Assembly: GCA_031256795.1 (NCBI GenBank)
Contig: JAIRPW010000038.1
Coordinates: 46,460-110,459, forward strand
Direction of reading: 5' to 3'
Source: Zoogloeaceae bacterium
Lineage (GTDB): Bacteria > Pseudomonadota > Gammaproteobacteria > Burkholderiales > Rhodocyclaceae
DNA: 64,000 bases
The translations under genes and the position numbers were made by a program. Of this stretch, positions 1 through 9,739 are shown piece by piece; within the stretch, counting starts at the first letter, position 1, and each line of letters begins with the position of its first letter. A model generated the notes under the pieces. It searched no databases. It worked only from the letters and a program-made list of their open reading frames with translations, and was not told the origin of the DNA.

Positions 1-2906
1 AGCGATCCATCCGCGCCGACATTCATGGTAAAGGTCTGCATGTGCTGCCAGAAAGCCGGGTTTTTCGTGGTGGGAGCCACCAGGTTGGGAACGTCCGGGC
101 GCAAATCGCGCATCCAGTAATACAGCGCGACGTCCGAGAAGTCCCCTTGCAGCGCCCTGCTGGTCGTCAGCGAGGTAAAGGGCGACTGCGGCTTGTACTG
201 ATAATTTTCCTTGCCGACAATGCAGGTATTGCCCGTATCTGTCGGGCAGATTGACGGGCCGGTGGTCGTGCTCACGGCTTGGGCTCCGAGATTCGGCCAA
301 TAGAGAGTTTCGCCACTGCCATCCGCCTCCGTATCGCCGTCGCCCACGATGATGGCGAAAGAGCGGCGGCAGCCGTACACCTTTCCGTCATCGCCGTCCT
401 GTCCGCCTTCGCCTCTCCTGCCGTAGACATAGTCTGCGGGCGGATAGGTGCGCCAGGGCGCTTTTGTCGTAAGGTACTTGCCGATGGTATTGAGCATCAG
501 GTGCAGACGCCGCCCCCCGTAGTTATCGGAATCTCCCCAGGAAGGCAGACCCAGGGTGATGAATCTGTAGAAATCCTCCACAAATTTCTTTCCCGCGTAG
601 GGATGCGCGCGCGGCGCGCGGCCGAGGTCGGGCTTGGGCGTGACGCCATCCGGAAGAACGTCATCCGGGTGTTTGGCGTCCGCCGGAAAATCCCGGAGCG
701 GCACAATACCGCTGCCTGTGGTCCGGTCTGCCCTATAGCAGCCATACTGCCCCGGCCCTTGCTCCACGCTCGGATTCAGGTCTTCAATCGCCAGGCAGTA
801 TCCTCCCCCACCATTGTTATTGCGGCGAGAGGGAGTGTAGCCCAGGCGGATGAACTGCCCCTTCATCAAGTCGCTGGCCCTGGTCGTATCGCTGTGGTCC
901 AAAAGCGCGCCGAAACTCTGTGTCATCGCGGATTTGGCGGCCATGGCGCGGGTGCGGTAATAACTAAACCAATTCATGTAGTTGCGGATTTCCTCCTTGC
1001 CCGTCCTGCGCCGCGGCGTAACCATTACCAATTCCCCGTTCTCGTCCACCACCCGATCGGTCAGGTGCAGAAGCGACTGTTCCGGGCCGTTTAAGTTACC
1101 GCAAGCGTTTTTCATCAGCGGGTCACTCGGATCGCCGGGCAGACACGTTGTCTCCGCGTTAGCGTCCGATCCGATCGGCATAACCTTGCCAAACTTCTTC
1201 CCCTGATAGGCGAAATAGGAAACCGGCTCGTTCTCGCGCGCCTTGTCCCGGCTGTCATAAATCCCGTCGCCGTTCACGTCGCCAATCACATGCCGTCCGG
1301 CAAAGCAATTCAGCGGCATCCGCACCTTGGAAGTCTCGGGCTCACGGGCAGATCCGCTCCCTGCCGCCCAGGTATCTGTAAACGGCGTGTATTCCAGCGG
1401 CGTCCATACGCTGTTAGGTACCCTAGCTTGATGCCAACGCGGCTCCAAAATAGTTGTTCCACTTCTTGTATCCGCGATGTCACTGCGTCCAGAGTTTACC
1501 TCTGACGCCACTATAGAATCAGTTTCTCTAGAGCCTTGTATCCAGGTTCTGGTCGCGGCATAGACTATGCCGTTATCATTCGCGGAAATACCGCTGGGGA
1601 TGCTTGCCAGCTGGATATATCCCAGACTGGTGCTGCCTTTGGGGTTATTGTCATAGGTGTAAGTGCGCCGCATACACCAAGGGCGGCCATTGGGCAGGTT
1701 AATCGGGCGCGCGTCAACCGGAGCGTCTGTAGTCCGATCCCTCCTGAAATAGTCCGTACTCGCATATCCCTTGACGTTGCCCATGCTGGCGGGTCCCCAA
1801 ACGCGATACATGTTACGGCACTGCCCGTGCGGAATGCCGCGAATCACGCCGTCATCGTCCGCCGCCATCTTTGGCGGTTGTGCGGCAGGGGGAAGTTTCC
1901 TTCCCGTCACCGGGCCTTCTTTCTCGCCTTCGTAGTACAGCCTGGATTCTTCCGTCGTCAGAAATATGGTCGGGCAGGCGCGCTGCCGCACCAGACGCCG
2001 GTTATCGGCGTCCGTGCGGGATTTGAAAGCCGAGTCTGTGCGGCTCGTGCGAAAAAAAGCGCCCGACTGGGGAGTGCGGAACGCCCAATACTCATAGTTA
2101 TTCTGGCTCTCTTCGGGATTTTCCGCAGCGTTATAGTTCGGGTTATCGCGCATGGAGCCGAACCCCGGCACATAGTCAATATAGCCCGCCAACTCCACGC
2201 CGGTATGGCTTCCAGTGCCGAATATCGTAGCAGTACTCGTGTCTGCACCATTGTCGGCCCGCCATCCGCCTTCAGAAAGGGAGTGGTACCAATAATGCAC
2301 GCCGGCCGGCGGCGCGTTGCGCCGGACGTCCAGACGAATAAATCCTTTCTGGTAAGTGGTATCATTTTCCCCCGGCAGAGTGCCGAAACCGTTGAAATTC
2401 ATCACCGGAAAAGTCGACAGGGTATCGCTGTTGGGGTAGCGCTTCAGCTTGCCGTCCACATAACGAAGCGGCGGCTGATAGGTGCGGCGCGGATCGTAAA
2501 AAATCTGATTGACCAGCGCCGAACTAAAAATCAGGCGATCCCCCTCCTGAATTTGCGGATAAGTTAACGGCGAATCCGTTGCTCCGCCATTCTGATATTC
2601 CGAGGGACGAGACGAGAGATCCTGATAGCGCTGATAAAAGTAATAATCTTCCAACGGAAAATGCGGCGCCCAGGGATTGCCCATGGAGCCGGTTTGCTGG
2701 TACCCCAGCACGACGTTCGGTTCAATGGTTTTATCCAGCACCAGGGGCGCCTGTTCAATATCCACAGAGCGCGCCGCCTCCGGCAAGACCGCCGAAAAGA
2801 CGCCGAGAAAAACCGCCGCCGCCGCCGCGCCGCCGCGCAAACCGCCAAACCCGCGCGCCGAACGCTTGGGAGAGGGGGGGGGGATGAATCGAGAACTGGA
2901 AAGCAT
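1..2906 (-). CDS. pilY1: PilY1/PilC-family type IV pilus tip adhesin/biogenesis protein, 3' end truncated by window edge
   Basis: Manual reverse-complement translation from ATG at 2906 (GGAG 8 nt upstream) gives MLSSSRFIPPPSPKRSARGFGGLRGGAAAAAVFLGVFSAVLPEAARSVDIEQAPLVLDKTIEPNVVLGYQ..., open to base 1. PilY1-like blocks include NYMNWFSYYRTRAMAAKSAMTQSFG, CRRSFAIIVGDGDADG and NPAFWQHMQTFTMNVGADG. Confidence 0.83.
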   Translation of the reverse strand, partial: MLSSSRFIPPPSPKRSARGFGGLRGGAAAAAVFLGVFSAVLPEAARSVDIEQAPLVLDKTIEPNVVLGYQQTGSMGNPWAPHFPLEDYYFYQRYQDLSSRPSEYQNGGATDSPLTYPQIQEGDRLIFSSALVNQIFYDPRRTYQPPLRYVDGKLKRYPNSDTLSTFPVMNFNGFGTLPGENDTTYQKGFIRLDVRRNAPPAGVHYWYHSLSEGGWRADNGADTSTATIFGTGSHTGVELAGYIDYVPGFGSMRDNPNYNAAENPEESQNNYEYWAFRTPQSGAFFRTSRTDSAFKSRTDADNRRLVRQRACPTIFLTTEESRLYYEGEKEGPVTGRKLPPAAQPPKMAADDDGVIRGIPHGQCRNMYRVWGPASMGNVKGYASTDYFRRDRTTDAPVDARPINLPNGRPWCMRRTYTYDNNPKGSTSLGYIQLASIPSGISANDNGIVYAATRTWIQGSRETDSIVASEVNSGRSDIADTRSGTTILEPRWHQARVPNSVWTPLEYTPFTDTWAAGSGSAREPETSKVRMPLNCFAGRHVIGDVNGDGIYDSRDKARENEPVSYFAYQGKKFGKVMPIGSDANAETTCLPGDPSDPLMKNACGNLNGPEQSLLHLTDRVVDENGELVMVTPRRRTGKEEIRNYMNWFSYYRTRAMAAKSAMTQSFGALLDHSDTTRASDLMKGQFIRLGYTPSRRNNNGGGGYCLAIEDLNPSVEQGPGQYGCYRADRTTGSGIVPLRDFPADAKHPDDVLPDGVTPKPDLGRAPRAHPYAGKKFVEDFYRFITLGLPSWGDSDNYGGRRLHLMLNTIGKYLTTKAPWRTYPPADYVYGRRGEGGQDGDDGKVYGCRRSFAIIVGDGDTEADGSGETLYWPNLGAQAVSTTTGPSICPTDTGNTCIVGKENYQYKPQSPFTSLTTSRALQGDFSDVALYYWMRDLRPDVPNLVAPTTKNPAFWQHMQTFTMNVGADGS
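2874..2883. repeat. G10 homopolymer (C10 on the coding strand) within the 5' coding region of pilY1
   Basis: Read directly: ...cttgggaga GGGGGGGGGG atgaatcg...; the coding frame is open only with the tract length as given. Confidence 0.95.
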
Positions 2907-3200
2907 GATGAGAACTCCGAAGGATTCCGCGAAAACCGGCCCAAAAGCCGCCGCTTAAGAGTAGCAATGTTGCATATTATATGCGCGCGGTTTTTTTGCG
3001 CTTTAAAAATAAAAACTTTTTCGCGGCGGTATGACAGGCGGTTGTTTTCCCGGTCTAAACGGTTTTCCCCGCGCAAAAACCCGCAAGAGTGGGCAAGAAG
3101 CCCTCCGCCGCGCGAAGCGCGGCAGACCGCGAAAAAATAACGTAAAATCTGCGGCGCGCCCGAATCCCCAATAAAAACCGTTGATGCAGGAGAATTTCCC

Positions 3201-3680
3201 ATGCGCCGCCTTTCGCTCCCTTCCGCCCCGCCTTCCCGCCGCCTCGCCCCCGCCCTTCTCGCGCTTCTTCTCGCCGGCTGCGCCGCCGGACTGGGCGGCG
3301 AGGACTACCCGCGCGGTCAGGCGCGTCAGGCCATGAAAGTGCGCTTCGCCACCGTCGAAAGCGTGCGCGAAGTTCAGATTGAAGGCACGAAAACCCCCGT
3401 CGGCTCCGCGGCGGGAGCCGTCATTGGCGGCGTCGCCGGCGGCGCCGTCGGACACGGCAAAGGCTCCGCGGTCGGCGCGGTCATCGGCGCGGTCGTCGGC
3501 GGCGTCGGCGGCGCGGCGGCGGAAGAAGCCATCACGCGGCAAAAAGGCATGGAAATCACCGTAAAACTGGACGGCGGCGAGTATCTCGCCATCGTGCAGG
3601 CCGACGGCCAGGAAAATTTTCAGCCCGGCGAAAAAGTCCGCCTGATCGGCGTCGACTCCTCTTTGCGCGTTGCGCGATAA
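3201..3680 (+). CDS. SlyB-like glycine-zipper outer membrane lipoprotein
   Basis: Lipobox LLLAGCAA and glycine zipper AAGAVIGGVAGGAVGHGKGSAVGAVIGAVVGGVGG. Confidence 0.85.
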   Translation: MRRLSLPSAPPSRRLAPALLALLLAGCAAGLGGEDYPRGQARQAMKVRFATVESVREVQIEGTKTPVGSAAGAVIGGVAGGAVGHGKGSAVGAVIGAVVGGVGGAAAEEAITRQKGMEITVKLDGGEYLAIVQADGQENFQPGEKVRLIGVDSSLRVAR

Positions 3681-3795
3681 AATCCGCGCCGCCCCATGAA
3701 CAAAAACACGCGCGGCGCGCCGGAAAAACCGGAGCGAGAAAAAGTCCCCGCGACGCGCCTCTCCCGTCCATAACCCAGAAAGAAGAAAGCACGCC

Positions 3796-5046
3796 TTGCC
3801 TTTCGGCTTTTACATCATCATGGCCGCGCAGTTTTTTTCCGCGCTGGCCGACAACGCGCTTCTGGCGGCCGCCATCGTCGTGCTCCGGGAAATGGAAGCG
3901 CCGACGGAATACGAGCCGCTCCTCAAAACGTTTTTCACCGTCTCCTACGTCGCGCTCGCGGCTTTCGTAGGCGCCTTCGCCGACTCCATGCCCAAATGGA
4001 AAGTCATGTTCATCAGCAACAGCATCAAAATTGTCGGCTGCGGCATGATGTTCGCCGGAATGCATCCGCTCCTCTCCTACGCGGTCGTCGGCCTGGGCGC
4101 GGCCGCCTACTCCCCCGCCAAATACGGCATCCTGACCGAATATCTGCCGCACCGCCTCCTCGTGATCGCCAACGGCTGGATCGAAGGCCTCACCGTGGCC
4201 GCCATCGTGCTGGGCGTGGTCATCGGCGGGCAGCTCATCGATCCGCGCGTCTCGGAACGCCTCCTCGCGCTGGGACTCCCCGTCATTGACACTCCGGGCG
4301 AAATGGTCATCGCCGCAGTCTCGCTGTTCTACCTCTTCGCCGCCTGGATCAACCTGTACGTCCCCAATACCGGCGCGGAACTCAAGCCGCTGAAAAAAAC
4401 CCCGCTCGACCTCGTCCGCGAATTCGGAGACTGCCTCTCCCGGCTCTGGCGCGATCGCCTGGGACAAATCTCGCTCGCGGTCACGACGCTTTTCTGGGGC
4501 GCGGGCGCGGTGCTGCAATTTATCGTGATTGACTGGGCCGGCAGCGCGCTGGGATTCGACCTTTCCCGCTCCTTCATGCTTCAGGGCGTAGTCGCCATCG
4601 GCGTCGCCGTCGGCGCGACCCTGGCCGCGCGCATGATCAGCATGCGCCGCTCCGTCCGCGTCATCCCGCTGGGAATCCTCATGGGCGGCCTCGTGATCCT
4701 GATGATCCCCATCCGCGCCACAGAGATCGCAATCCCGCTCCTGATCCTCATCGGCGCGCTGTCCGGATTTTTCGTCGTCCCCATGAACGCCCTGCTCCAG
4801 CATCGGGGACACCTCCTGATGGGCGCGGGACACTCCATCGCCGTACAGAATTTCAACGAAAACCTCTCCATTTTGGTCATGACCGGCCTCTACTATCTGA
4901 TGCAGAAAAATAACCTCTCCATCCACTGGGCTATCTTTCTCTTCGGATTCTTCACCGCCGCCGCCATGTTCCTGATTCGCCTCAAACACCTCGACAACCA
5001 GCGGCGGCGCGACGACGTGGCGCTGCTCGACGATACCATCCACTAA
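3796..5046 (+). CDS. lplT: Lysophospholipid transporter LplT (MFS)
   Basis: 12-TM-like MFS ORF with FYIIMAAQFFSALADNALLAAAI and YSPAKYGILTEYLP as in LplT; TTG start. Confidence 0.88.
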   Translation: MPFGFYIIMAAQFFSALADNALLAAAIVVLREMEAPTEYEPLLKTFFTVSYVALAAFVGAFADSMPKWKVMFISNSIKIVGCGMMFAGMHPLLSYAVVGLGAAAYSPAKYGILTEYLPHRLLVIANGWIEGLTVAAIVLGVVIGGQLIDPRVSERLLALGLPVIDTPGEMVIAAVSLFYLFAAWINLYVPNTGAELKPLKKTPLDLVREFGDCLSRLWRDRLGQISLAVTTLFWGAGAVLQFIVIDWAGSALGFDLSRSFMLQGVVAIGVAVGATLAARMISMRRSVRVIPLGILMGGLVILMIPIRATEIAIPLLILIGALSGFFVVPMNALLQHRGHLLMGAGHSIAVQNFNENLSILVMTGLYYLMQKNNLSIHWAIFLFGFFTAAAMFLIRLKHLDNQRRRDDVALLDDTIH

Positions 5047-5058
5047 AAGAGCCGCGCC

Positions 5059-5460
5059 ATGAACCTGGAAACCTTCCCCAACCCCAAACCAGAACGGGAT
5101 TTCCATATCCACATCCAGATCCCCGAATTCACCTGCCTATGCCCCAAAACCGGGCAGCCCGACTTCGCTGCGCTCACGCTCGACTATATCCCCGACAAAC
5201 ACTGCGTAGAACTCAAAAGCCTGAAACTCTACATCGGATCATTCCGGGAAAAAGGCGCGTTCCACGAAGCGGTAACCAACCAGATTTTGGACGATCTCGT
5301 TCAGGCCGCCCAACCGCGCTTTCTGCGCCTCACCGCGCGCTTCAACGTGCGCGGCGGAATTTTTACCAACGTGGAAGCCGAATACCGCAAACCCGGCTGG
5401 CAAACCGCGCCGCGCGTAGAAATCGCGGCATTTGAGCCGCAAAGCAATACGCGCGGGTAA
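5059..5460 (+). CDS. queF: NADPH-dependent 7-cyano-7-deazaguanine reductase (QueF, short type)
   Basis: [15 protein letters not shown] (catalytic Cys) and [22 protein letters not shown] signatures. Confidence 0.93.
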   Translation: MNLETFPNPKPERDFHIHIQIPEFTCLCPKTGQPDFAALTLDYIPDKHCVELKSLKLYIGSFREKGAFHEAVTNQILDDLVQAAQPRFLRLTARFNVRGGIFTNVEAEYRKPGWQTAPRVEIAAFEPQSNTRG

Positions 5461-5464
5461 TCCC

Positions 5465-5965
5465 ATGAACCGCGACGCGGAAAAAACCGACCGCGCCCTC
5501 CTGACGCGCGCCCTCGCGCTCGCCGCCCAAAACGCGGAACGCCCCGCCGCCGCGCTTTCCGGCGGCCCCTTCGGCGCGGTCATCGCCCTCGCGGACGGAA
5601 CCATTCTCGCGGAAGGCAGCAATCAGGTACTGGCGCGCCACGATCCAACCGCGCACGCGGAAATGGAGGCGATCCGCGCCGCCTGTCAGGCGCGGCAATC
5701 CTGCCATCTGGAAAACGCGGTTCTGTACGCATCCTCGGAACCCTGCCCCATGTGCCTCGCGGCCGCCTATTGGGCAAAAATCTCCCGCGCGGTCTACGCC
5801 AATCCCCGCGGCGCGGCAGCCTCCCTCGGATTTTCCGACGCCCGCCTCTACCGCGAAATCGCCCTGCCCAAAACAAAACGCGCCCTGCCCATGACGCGCC
5901 TCCTCCTGCCCGACGCCGACTTTCCGCTCACCCGCTGGAAACAGCGCGGCCTACCCCTCTATTAA
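5465..5965 (+). CDS. Nucleoside/guanine deaminase (CMP/dCMP deaminase zinc-binding family)
   Basis: HAEMEAI and PCPMCLAA zinc motifs; start chosen at MNRDAEKTD just after queF. Confidence 0.85.
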   Translation: MNRDAEKTDRALLTRALALAAQNAERPAAALSGGPFGAVIALADGTILAEGSNQVLARHDPTAHAEMEAIRAACQARQSCHLENAVLYASSEPCPMCLAAAYWAKISRAVYANPRGAAASLGFSDARLYREIALPKTKRALPMTRLLLPDADFPLTRWKQRGLPLY

Positions 5966-6239
5966 AGCCCCTCCACCCGCGGCGGATTTTTTCGCAAGCG
6001 AAAAACCGGGCTCGCTCCATGTTTCGCCTACGCTCGTCATCCCGCGACGCTGCGCGCATTCCGCATCCCTTCCGCTTTCGCCTGTCATGCTTTTTTGCAT
6101 TCCCCGCAAAAGAATCCGCGCTTACGCGCAAGGGCGGCGACATTTCGCGAGGGCGCGGCGAAGCGGGAACGCGCGCCAACCCCTCCAAACCCGAAACATG
6201 TTAGACTTTCCATCAACCACAAACCAAGGAGTACGCGGC

Positions 6240-6551
6240 ATGTCAAACGTCGTCGCATTCGATACGCATAAATTCTTCAAGAAACTGGAAGCGTCCGGAT
6301 TCGAGCGATCCAACGCCGAAGGCCTGACCGAAGCCATCCAGGACGCCATCACCACCGCCGACCTCGCCACCAAACACGACCTGAAAAACACAGAAAACGC
6401 ACTGAAGGCGGAAATCAGCGAAGTACGCGCGGACGTAGAAAAAGTGCACGTAGGCATGGCCGAACTTGAAGCCCGCATCATCAAATGGAATCTGGCCGCA
6501 ATTATCGCCGCAAGCGGCCTAGCTCTCGCAATCGGGCAACTTCTGAAATAA
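6240..6551 (+). CDS. DUF1640-like small coiled-coil protein with C-terminal TM helix
   Basis: MSNVVAFDTHKFFKKLEASGFERSNAEGLTEAIQDAITTADLATKHDL..., heptad-like middle and C-terminal hydrophobic segment. Confidence 0.65.
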   Translation: MSNVVAFDTHKFFKKLEASGFERSNAEGLTEAIQDAITTADLATKHDLKNTENALKAEISEVRADVEKVHVGMAELEARIIKWNLAAIIAASGLALAIGQLLK

Positions 6552-6563
6552 AAAACCACGCCC

Positions 6564-6596
6564 AACAAAAAGCCGGAGGTTCTCCGGCTTTTTTGT
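6564..6596 (+). terminator. Intrinsic terminator after the DUF1640-like gene
   Basis: aaaaagccggag-gttc-tccggcttttttg hairpin with T-run. Confidence 0.85.
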
Positions 6597-6804
6597 TGTC
6601 CTTCGCATCAGTCGCAGGCGGGCGGCCTCTCAAAATTCTGTTTATTTCCCCGCGCGGATCGCCGCCACTCGCGCCGACGGGCTGTCAGAAAAAGGGCGGG
6701 AAGCGGAAAACGGGCGCGCAGAACTCATGCCCGATTCCGCTCCAGAACAAAAAACATCAAACGCCTCACTCCCATACCAAGCCCTTTTCAAACCCTTTTC
6801 AAGC

Positions 6805-8256
6805 CTATAAATCCTCGGCGCTGTGATTCCTGAACCGGGTATATTCCCCCTGAAAGGTCAGAATCACAGACCCCGTAGGCCCATTGCGCTGCTTGCCGAT
6901 AATCACTTCCGCCAGACCCTTGAATTGCGATTCATCCTTTTTGTAGTACTCGTCGCGGTACAACATCATGATGACGTCCGCGTCCTGCTCAATCGCCCCG
7001 GATTCGCGCAAATCCGACATCAACGGGCGCTTGTCGTTGCGCTCCTCCACCTTGCGCGACAACTGGGAAAGCGCCAGCACCGGCACATGCAGCTCCTTCG
7101 CCAGCGACTTCAGGGCGCGGGAAATTTCCGAAACCTCCGTCGCGCGATTTTCGTTCTGCCGCGTTGAATTCATCAGCTGAATGTAATCAATCACCAAAAG
7201 CCCCAGCCCCCCGCTCCCCGATTCCCGCTCCTCCTCTCCATCCGCCCGCTCCCGCGCCCCGCGCTCTACCTCGCGCTTCAAGCGCCGCGCCCTGGCGCGC
7301 AGCTCCACCGGATTGAGCGCGCCGGACTCGTCAATATAAATCGGCGCGGCAGACAAAGCGCCCAAAGACATGGGAATAATCTCCCAATCCTCTTCCGAAA
7401 GCCGCCCATTGCGCAAATGCTGCGAACTGATCCCGCCATGCGAAGACAAAAGCCGCAGCGCCAGCTGCGCGCAGCCCATTTCCATCGAAAACACGCCCAC
7501 CGGCCGCCGCTCGCGCACCGCGACATGCTCGGCAATATTAAGCGCGAACGCAGTTTTTCCCATGGAAGGACGCCCCGCCACAACGATCAAGTCTCCCGGC
7601 TGTAACCCGGAAGTCATGCGGTCAATATCAATAAAGCCCGTAGGAACCCCCGTCACATCCTCGCCGCTTGTTTCCTCAAGATGCTTGACCACGTCGGCCA
7701 GCGGCGTATCAATATGCACAAAGCCTTCCGCGGCGCGCGCGCCGCGCTCACGAATCGCAAAAATCTTGCTTTCCGCCTCGTCCAGAATTTCCCGCGCCTC
7801 GCGCCCGCCCCCCAAATTCAGCGCGGCCTCCGCAATTTCATTCGTCGCCGTCAAAAGCTGACGCAGTATCGCGCGCTCGCGCACAATGTCCGCGTAATGC
7901 GCGATGTTCGCGGCAGAAGGCGTATTTCTGGCGATTTCCCCCAGATACGCCAACCCTCCCGACTGCTGGCTTTCGCCAACGGATTCCAGCGCCTCCGCAA
8001 CCGTCACCACATCTGCGGAATGCTTGTCCGCGATCAGTCTGCCGATTTGCTGAAAAATCAGCCGATGCTCATAACGATAAAAATCATCCGCGCCCAAACG
8101 ATCGCCAATGCGATCCCAGGCCGCGTTATCCAGCATCAGCCCGCCCAGCACAGACTGCTCGGCCTCAATGGAATGCGGCGGCAGGCGCAAACGCGCCAGC
8201 GCCGCGTCCTCCGCAGGCGCGGCAGCGGAAGAAAAATTACCTGAATGCGCGCTCAT
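6805..8256 (-). CDS. dnaB: Replicative DNA helicase DnaB
   Basis: PHSIEAEQSVLGGLMLD, Walker A AGRPSMGKTAFALN, VIDYIQLM, SQLSRKVEERNDKRPLMSDLRESGAIEQDADVI. Confidence 0.97.
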   Translation of the reverse strand: MSAHSGNFSSAAAPAEDAALARLRLPPHSIEAEQSVLGGLMLDNAAWDRIGDRLGADDFYRYEHRLIFQQIGRLIADKHSADVVTVAEALESVGESQQSGGLAYLGEIARNTPSAANIAHYADIVRERAILRQLLTATNEIAEAALNLGGGREAREILDEAESKIFAIRERGARAAEGFVHIDTPLADVVKHLEETSGEDVTGVPTGFIDIDRMTSGLQPGDLIVVAGRPSMGKTAFALNIAEHVAVRERRPVGVFSMEMGCAQLALRLLSSHGGISSQHLRNGRLSEEDWEIIPMSLGALSAAPIYIDESGALNPVELRARARRLKREVERGARERADGEEERESGSGGLGLLVIDYIQLMNSTRQNENRATEVSEISRALKSLAKELHVPVLALSQLSRKVEERNDKRPLMSDLRESGAIEQDADVIMMLYRDEYYKKDESQFKGLAEVIIGKQRNGPTGSVILTFQGEYTRFRNHSAEDL

Positions 8257-8308
8257 ATCGCCCTGCCTCTCTTTTTCGCTTTACTCAATGGAACAGCTTT
8301 GCCAAAAC

Positions 8309-8390
8309 TGCCCGGGACGGGAATCGAACCCGTACGCCTTTCGGCTCCGGATTTTAAGTCCGGTATGTCTACCAATTTCATCACCCGGGC
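8309..8390 (-). tRNA. tRNA-Leu (anticodon TAA)
   Basis: GCCCGGG/CCCGGGC acceptor stem, T-arm GGTTCGATTCC, anticodon loop CTTAAAA. Confidence 0.92.
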
Positions 8391-8477
8391 GCAAAACCGA
8401 CGGCAGCAAGAGAAATACCACGCGCGGAAAAAACAGGGGAAAAAGAAAACCTACTCGCAACACGCCCAGAAACCGTC

Positions 8478-8553
8478 TGGAGCGGCAGAAGAGTCTCGAA
8501 CTCTCGACCTCAACCTTGGCAAGGTTGCGCTCTACCAACTGAGCTACTGCCGC
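8478..8553 (-). tRNA. tRNA-Gly (anticodon GCC)
   Basis: GCGGCAG...CTGCCGC acceptor, anticodon loop TTGCCAA, T-arm GAGTTCGAGAC, encoded CCA. Confidence 0.93.
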
Positions 8554-8696
8554 GCTGAAACAGAACATCCACCGCCTCTGAACCCTAAAGCTCGCTCCGA
8601 AAACAAACCGCCTCAAGCGGCCCATCCCCCGGAAAACTTCATCAAGACAGAACCGGACGCCGCTTTGTCCGTCCTCTCTGCTGTTCTTGCTTTATA

Positions 8697-8767
8697 AGGT
8701 GCGGGAGGGAGTCGAACCCACCTAGCTGGATTTGCAGTCCAGAGCATAACCGCTTTGCTACCGCACC
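8697..8767 (-). tRNA. tRNA-Cys (anticodon GCA)
   Basis: GGTGCGG...CCGCACC acceptor, anticodon loop CTGCAAA, T-arm GGTTCGACTCC, U discriminator. Confidence 0.92.
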
Positions 8768-8921
8768 AACGCAAGCCGTGCATTTTCCCAGATAAAAAAT
8801 GAAAATCAATAGCCCCGCGGATAAATAACCTCCGTCACGCCGCGCGTAAACGAAACGGCAGGCAGGCGAAAACCCTTTATACTGAACGCCTTGCGCCCCG
8901 CTTACCCGACAGACCGCTCTC

Positions 8922-9734
8922 ATGACTATCCTGATCAAAACCCCCGAAGAAATTGAACGCATGCGCCTCGCCTGCCGCCTGGGCGCGGAACTTCTCGACT
9001 ACGTCACCCCCTTCGTCCAGGTCGGCGTAAGCACCCTGGAACTCAACCAGATTTGCCACGACTACATGGTCAACGTTCAAGGAACCGTCCCCGCAACCCT
9101 TAACTACGCGCCGCCCGGCCACACGCCTTATCCTTTCTCTATCTGCACTTCCGTCAACCACCAAATCTGCCACGGAATGCCCAGCGACCGACCGCTAAAA
9201 AACGGCGATATTGTCAATATTGACGTCACCGTCATCAAAAACGGCTTTCACGGCGATACCAGCCGCATGTTCCTTCTGGGCGCGCCCTCCATTCAGGCCA
9301 AACGCCTTTGCCAAATCACGCATGAGTGCATGTGGCTCGGCATCCGCGCGGCGCGCCCCGGAGGGCATTTTGGCGACATCGGCGCGGCAATCCAGAAACA
9401 CGCGGAGCAAAACGGCTATTCCGTCGTCCGCGAATTCTGCGGGCATGGCGTCGGACGTTCCTTTCACGAAGATCCGCAAGTCCTGCATTATGGGCGCGCG
9501 GGCAGCGGAGAAGCCCTGAAACCCGGCATGATTTTTACCATTGAGCCCATGATCAACGCGGGAAAAGCCGCCATCAGCTCCCTGGCGGACGGCTGGACAG
9601 TCGTTACCAAAGACCGCAGCCTCTCCGCGCAATGGGAACACACTGTCCTGATCACGGAAAAAGGCGCGGAAGTCCTGACACTCTCCCCCCTTCATCCTGA
9701 TACGCCCAAAGATTTCCCCGTCAAACAAAACTGA
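8922..9734 (+). CDS. map: Type I methionine aminopeptidase
   Basis: ICHGMPSDRPLKNGDIVNIDVTVIKNGFHGDTSRMF, GHGVGRSFHEDPQVLHYG, FTIEPMIN. Confidence 0.97.
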   Translation: MTILIKTPEEIERMRLACRLGAELLDYVTPFVQVGVSTLELNQICHDYMVNVQGTVPATLNYAPPGHTPYPFSICTSVNHQICHGMPSDRPLKNGDIVNIDVTVIKNGFHGDTSRMFLLGAPSIQAKRLCQITHECMWLGIRAARPGGHFGDIGAAIQKHAEQNGYSVVREFCGHGVGRSFHEDPQVLHYGRAGSGEALKPGMIFTIEPMINAGKAAISSLADGWTVVTKDRSLSAQWEHTVLITEKGAEVLTLSPLHPDTPKDFPVKQN

Positions 9735-9739
9735 ATTCC

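Noticed and set aside
1536-2567. 343-aa plus-strand ORF
   Set aside because: Antisense to the PilY1 reading frame, which is continuous across it.
2805-2850. GCC/GCG trinucleotide run as a separate regulatory repeat
   Set aside because: Encodes the Ala/Gly-rich signal peptide of PilY1; in-frame and imperfect, so not an ON/OFF switch.
3556-5112. 518-aa minus-strand ORF opposite lplT
   Set aside because: Antisense shadow of a clear LplT ORF in high-GC DNA; composition (Asp/Glu/His/Arg-rich, no domains) typical of a mirrored frame.
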